A stretch of DNA of 64,000 nucleotides from Halarcobacter sp. (GTDB lineage Bacteria; Campylobacterota; Campylobacteria; Campylobacterales; Arcobacteraceae): NCBI GenBank assembly GCA_030145305.1, contig JAQYVX010000008.1:1-64000 (forward strand). Reading direction: 5' to 3'. How positions within the stretch are numbered: position 1 is the stretch's first letter; each line of letters begins with the position of its first letter. Below the pieces are notes generated by a model. That model was given only the letters and a program-made list of their open reading frames with translations, was not told where the DNA came from and ran no database searches. A program made the translations under genes and the position numbers. Of the stretch, positions 60,702 to 64,000 are shown piece by piece.

Positions 60702-61383
60702 TTTTAGCAATGAAATCTTACAAGATATATCTTTTAAACTAGATATTGATGAAAACCTCATTGTTTTAGGACAAAATGGTGCTGGAAAGTCAACTTTGGC
60801 AAAAGTATTATGTAACTTGCTTTCAAATCCAAATGTAAAACTTTTTGATAAAAACATCTCTTCTTTTGATGAAAATACCAGAACTCATTTAATAAACTAT
60901 ATTCCTCCAAAGCTTGAAATTTTTGATGAATATATTACAGTTTTTGAATACTTAGAAATCTGCGCAATTGGTGAGATTAAAAAAGAAAATATTGAAGAAA
61001 TCATCACTTTATTAAAATTAGAACATGTAAAAAATAGATATTGTGCAACTTTGAGTAGTGGAGAACAACAGCTTCTTCTTCTAGCCTCGGCACTTATCCA
61101 TAATGCAAAAATTACAATATTTGATGAATTAACAGCAAATTTAGATATATCAAGGATAAAAGGGGTATTTGATATATTTAAGTCTTGTAAGTTAGAACAA
61201 AAAATTATAATTACACATAATCTTGACTTAGCATACAATTTAAAATATAAAATTCTTTTTTTAGAAGAGGGAAGAGTGAAATTTTTTGGTTCAAGTGAAG
61301 ACTTTTTTACAAGTAAAAATCTAAGTGAGTTTTATAATGATAGTATTAAATTTGTAGATAATCATTTGGTAATAAATTTATGA
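60685..61383 (+). CDS. btuD: ABC transporter ATPase (BtuD type)
   Basis: 232 aa. Walker A LGQNGAGKST, signature LSSGEQQ, Walker B LLASALIHNAKITIFDE with the D-loop LTANLD, and the switch histidine in ITHNLD. The short N-terminal strand order matches FecCD/BtuCD ATPases. It overlaps btuC by 4 bp (ATGA). Confidence 0.9.
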   Translation: MLEINNFSNEILQDISFKLDIDENLIVLGQNGAGKSTLAKVLCNLLSNPNVKLFDKNISSFDENTRTHLINYIPPKLEIFDEYITVFEYLEICAIGEIKKENIEEIITLLKLEHVKNRYCATLSSGEQQLLLLASALIHNAKITIFDELTANLDISRIKGVFDIFKSCKLEQKIIITHNLDLAYNLKYKILFLEEGRVKFFGSSEDFFTSKNLSEFYNDSIKFVDNHLVINL

Positions 61384-62342
61384 AAAAACTATTATATTTA
61401 TTTGGTTTTTTAATAATAAGTTTATCTCCTTTTTTAGGAGATACTAGTTTAAACTATAAAGAGATATTTGAACCTTCTTCTTCAACATATACTATTTTTT
61501 GGGATTTAAGAGTTCCTAGAATAGTTTTAGGATTTTTTGTAGGAAGTATTTTAAGTCTTAGTGGACTAATTTTTCAAACAATTTTTAAGAATGCTTTAAT
61601 AACTCCTTATACTTTAGGAATTGCTAGTGGAACTACACTTTTCACTGCTATTTCTATAGTCTTTTTTCCAAGTTTAATACTTGCTATTTCTGGGGTTGCT
61701 GGTTCTTTTTTTACTATTATAATTTTATATTTAATTTCTCAAAAGATAAATAGAAGTTCAATTGTTATTTCTACAAATTCCATACTACTTATTGGAATTG
61801 CTTTATCATTTTTCTATTCTTCTGGTTTGATGTTGATATTTTTCATGAGTGATTTACAAGAAAATTATTCAATAGTTAGATTTACTCTTGGAAGTTTAGA
61901 TGTGGTTGGATTTAGTTCATCTTTAATTGTCCTTTGTGTTGCAATGATTTTGTATTTTACAGTTACTTTTTATAAAGATAAAATAAAGCTACTTCTTATA
62001 TCAAATGACACAGCTTTATTAAAAGGTTTAAATGTAAATAGATTAAATTTAACTCTTCTAATTGTAATTTCTCTTGCAGTTGGAATAAGTATTAGTTTTG
62101 TAGGACCGATTGGTTTTATAGGGCTTGTGATTCCTCATATAATAAAAATAATCTATAAACAAAGTGCCCATAAATTAATTTTTCCTGTTTTCTTTTATGG
62201 CGGTGTATTTTTAGTCTTTTCTGATCTTATTGCTAGGAATTTAAATACTGCTTCAAGTTTACCAATTGGAGTTGTAACTTCATTTATAGGAGCTCCATTT
62301 TTTGTATATTTACTTATAAGAAGAAGTTCAAAAGGTAAATAA
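61380..62342 (+). CDS. btuC: ABC transporter permease (BtuC/FecCD family)
   Basis: 320 aa with about ten membrane helices and the FecCD-family core: WDLRVPRIVLGFFVGSILSLSGLIFQTIFKNALITPYTLGIASG, and FVGPIGFIGLVIPHI. It forms the importer with BtuD and BtuF. Its last 29 bp overlap the end of the convergent cbiB gene. Confidence 0.92.
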   Translation: MKKLLYLFGFLIISLSPFLGDTSLNYKEIFEPSSSTYTIFWDLRVPRIVLGFFVGSILSLSGLIFQTIFKNALITPYTLGIASGTTLFTAISIVFFPSLILAISGVAGSFFTIIILYLISQKINRSSIVISTNSILLIGIALSFFYSSGLMLIFFMSDLQENYSIVRFTLGSLDVVGFSSSLIVLCVAMILYFTVTFYKDKIKLLLISNDTALLKGLNVNRLNLTLLIVISLAVGISISFVGPIGFIGLVIPHIIKIIYKQSAHKLIFPVFFYGGVFLVFSDLIARNLNTASSLPIGVVTSFIGAPFFVYLLIRRSSKGK

Positions 62343-63204
62343 TGGCTATAAAAATGATTAGAAAATCAAATCTTGCCTTAAACTTCAAGGCTTCTTTGAC
62401 ATCTTTGATTTCGATATTTTCTTTTCCTATCCCAAAATATGCCTTATCTTTTATTTTCCCAAAATAAGAAGTAGGGCCTCCTAGTTTTACTTTTATAGCT
62501 AAAGCCATAGCTGAAATTGGATGTCCTGCATTTGGGCTATCATGTAATTTTGCAAAGTTATAAAAGTTTTTAAAAGCAAAGCTTGATTTAAATAATATTG
62601 CAATTAAAATAGCTGTAATTCGTGATGGAATATAGTTTACTATATCATCTAATTTTGCTGAGAATTTTCCAAAATTTTCATATTTTTTATTTCTATATCC
62701 CACCATAGAATCTAAAGTATTAATAGCTTTATAAATAAAAGCTCCAATAAGACCAAAAAATAAAAGATAAAAAATAGGGGCAATAACCCCATCACTTAGG
62801 TTCTCAGCATAAGTTTCAATACTTGCTTTATTTATATCACTTTGAGACATTTCTTTTGTATCTCTACTTACAAGCATAGAAATTGCAAATTTTGGGTCTT
62901 TTGCTTCTATTACATTTTTAACGCTATCATATAACATTTTTTGAGAAATTGTAAATGAGGCTAAAAAAGCTTGAAATAAAATATTATCTATCATGGTCAA
63001 AAAATATGTTAAAAAGAATACAAGAATAAGAAGAGTAATAGTAAGTAAAAATCCTATAAAAACAGAATCTTTATAAAATTTCTTTTCAAACCAAGAAATA
63101 TAATTTCCCATTAGTATAATAGGGTGTTTTAAATATTTTATTTGCTGAAATTCTGAAAAAATAGCATCTATTAAATAAGCTAGTAAAAATATCTCAATAT
63201 ACAT
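62314..63204 (-). CDS. cbiB: Adenosylcobinamide-phosphate synthase
   Basis: 296 aa integral membrane protein that attaches aminopropanol phosphate to adenosylcobyric acid. Family motifs: IKYLKHPIILMGNYISWFEKK, SRDTKEMSQSDINKASIETYAENLSDGVIAPIFYLLFFGL, NTLDSMVGYRNKKYENFGKFSAKLDDIVNYIPSR, SPNAGHPISAMA and KLGGPTSYFG. About five membrane helices. It overlaps the following decarboxylase gene by 11 bp and the btuC end by 29 bp. Confidence 0.93.
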   Translation of the reverse strand: MYIEIFLLAYLIDAIFSEFQQIKYLKHPIILMGNYISWFEKKFYKDSVFIGFLLTITLLILVFFLTYFLTMIDNILFQAFLASFTISQKMLYDSVKNVIEAKDPKFAISMLVSRDTKEMSQSDINKASIETYAENLSDGVIAPIFYLLFFGLIGAFIYKAINTLDSMVGYRNKKYENFGKFSAKLDDIVNYIPSRITAILIAILFKSSFAFKNFYNFAKLHDSPNAGHPISAMALAIKVKLGGPTSYFGKIKDKAYFGIGKENIEIKDVKEALKFKARFDFLIIFIAIIYLLNFFL

Positions 63205-64000
63205 TTTTATCTATTTCTTTAAAAGCTTTTTTAAGTATTTTTATAGAGTTTTTGTTTTTCACAGCAATTCTTATAAAAGAACTATTTAAAAAATCAAAAT
63301 TTGAACAATCTCTTATTAGAATTTTATATTTTAAAAGTTTAGTTTGTAACTCTTTTGCATCTATTTTTTTTAATTTTACTAAGAAAAAGTTTGCATCACT
63401 TTTATATATTTTTTCTATAAAAGATTGTTCTGTTAGATATTTGGAAAGTAACTTAAAAAGCAGTCTTTTATTTTTAGAATTTTTATTTGTACTTTCTTGT
63501 TCAAAATTTTTATCTTTCATGGCTTCAATTAAATAATTCATATCAAAACTTGACAATTTCCACATTGCTTCTTTTTTTCTAATATTCTTGATGTTTTCTT
63601 TTGATGAAATTATAGTTCCAATTCTAATTCCTGCACTTGAATAAATTTTTGTCATTGATTTAAGTATATATAATTTATCATATGATTTTAAATATTTTAT
63701 AGCAGATTCTTTTTGAGTAAAATCTAAGAAACTTTCATCAATAAAAATTGTACAATTTTTTGATATCCAAGTTTTCATTAAATGTTCAAGATTATAATAT
63801 CTTCCATCAGGAGTTGAGGGATTTACAAATACAACTAAAGAATTCTCTTTTATCTTTTTCTCTTCATAGATATTTTTAAACCTATTGATTTTTTTTAGTT
63901 TATAAGAAAAAATATCCACAGCTTTTTTGTATTCTAAATAAGCAGGAGAATAAATAAGACAATCTTTTAAATTAAGATGTCTAAAAATTGTAAAAATTGC
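63194..64000 (-). CDS. cobD: CobD-like L-threonine-O-3-phosphate decarboxylase (5' end outside window)
   Basis: PLP-dependent, supplies aminopropanol phosphate for the cobamide nucleotide loop. The frame is open to the last base of the window, so an apparent GTG start at 63919 is internal: the upstream 27 codons continue the fold (LIYSPAYLEYKKAV). Visible motifs: FVNPSTPDGRYYN, the cofactor aspartate region IFIDESFLDF, the Schiff-base lysine in KSMTKIYSSAGIRIG, and the C-terminal arginine segment FIRIAVKN. It pairs with cbiB downstream, completing a nucleotide-loop salvage step next to btuBFCD. Confidence 0.85.
   Translation of the reverse strand, partial: AIFTIFRHLNLKDCLIYSPAYLEYKKAVDIFSYKLKKINRFKNIYEEKKIKENSLVVFVNPSTPDGRYYNLEHLMKTWISKNCTIFIDESFLDFTQKESAIKYLKSYDKLYILKSMTKIYSSAGIRIGTIISSKENIKNIRKKEAMWKLSSFDMNYLIEAMKDKNFEQESTNKNSKNKRLLFKLLSKYLTEQSFIEKIYKSDANFFLVKLKKIDAKELQTKLLKYKILIRDCSNFDFLNSSFIRIAVKNKNSIKILKKAFKEIDKNVY

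Noticed and set aside
1-64000. tRNA, rRNA, CRISPR arrays and insertion sequences
   Set aside because: No T-loop/anticodon patterns, regular spaced repeats or transposase signatures were seen on either strand; a tRNAscan or Infernal run would be more sensitive than reading by eye.

Overview
The window is an AT-rich chromosomal segment from a Campylobacterota bacterium. It is most probably an Arcobacteraceae member (Arcobacter sensu lato): the gene set includes a short ComEC, tandem NSS transporters, a UPF0323 lipoprotein, DjlA next to BFD-like ferredoxins, nadE-lpxK, and separate TonB/ExbBD and BtuFCD loci. No rRNA, tRNA, CRISPR array or insertion sequence was recognised. Taxonomy is inferred from gene content only.

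Layout. 1-5.3 kb: end of a TPR/Sel1 protein, comEC, three small unknowns, a phosphofructokinase and an RNase H. 5.3-6.1 kb: a small HTH protein between a field of direct repeats and a perfect 32-bp palindrome. 6.2-25.6 kb: housekeeping genes (rlmF, two DEDDh exonucleases, a K+ channel, mltC, a DEAD-box helicase with no ordinary start codon, two NSS transporters, tatB-tatC-queA, and the djlA-bfd-bfd-nadE-aminotransferase-lpxK operon). 25.7-30.7 kb: c-di-GMP signalling, with a REC-PAS-EAL protein and a diguanylate cyclase paired with a periplasmic binding protein.

30.7-43.4 kb is the accessory region, with two nested layers. (a) At 32.05-34.14 kb two minus-strand genes, a dGTPase and a membrane-anchored repeat protein, are each followed by an attC-like folded site. 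In each, the R'' box is exactly complementary to the 7-bp box at that cassette's own 5' boundary, as expected for integron gene cassettes. No IntI gene is visible, so this looks like a cassette cluster lacking an integrase (CALIN). A ParE/RelE-type toxin-antitoxin pair may be a third, weaker cassette. (b) At 34.13-43.34 kb a 9.2-kb integrative element is bounded by a 14-bp direct repeat and has arm-type GnCACA repeats inside both ends. It carries a Rep_trans-type initiator, an HTH excisionase-like gene, a phage-type tyrosine integrase, and, as cargo, a 1482-aa YobI-like membrane P-loop NTPase divergent from a 366-aa unknown protein. Its left repeat lies on the 5' cassette junction, so the element appears to have inserted into the cassette array.

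43.6-50 kb returns to housekeeping (aroE, pgeF, malic enzyme, purU, trmL, Na/Pi cotransporter). 50-56.7 kb is one metal-uptake module: two-component system, TonB-dependent receptor, polyferredoxin-like membrane Fe-S protein, and ExbB-ExbD-TonB, with tandem direct repeats upstream of the receptor as a candidate regulator site. 57.8-64 kb is a cobamide uptake/salvage locus (btuB-btuF-btuD-btuC, then cbiB and a CobD-like decarboxylase on the other strand, the last cut by the window edge).
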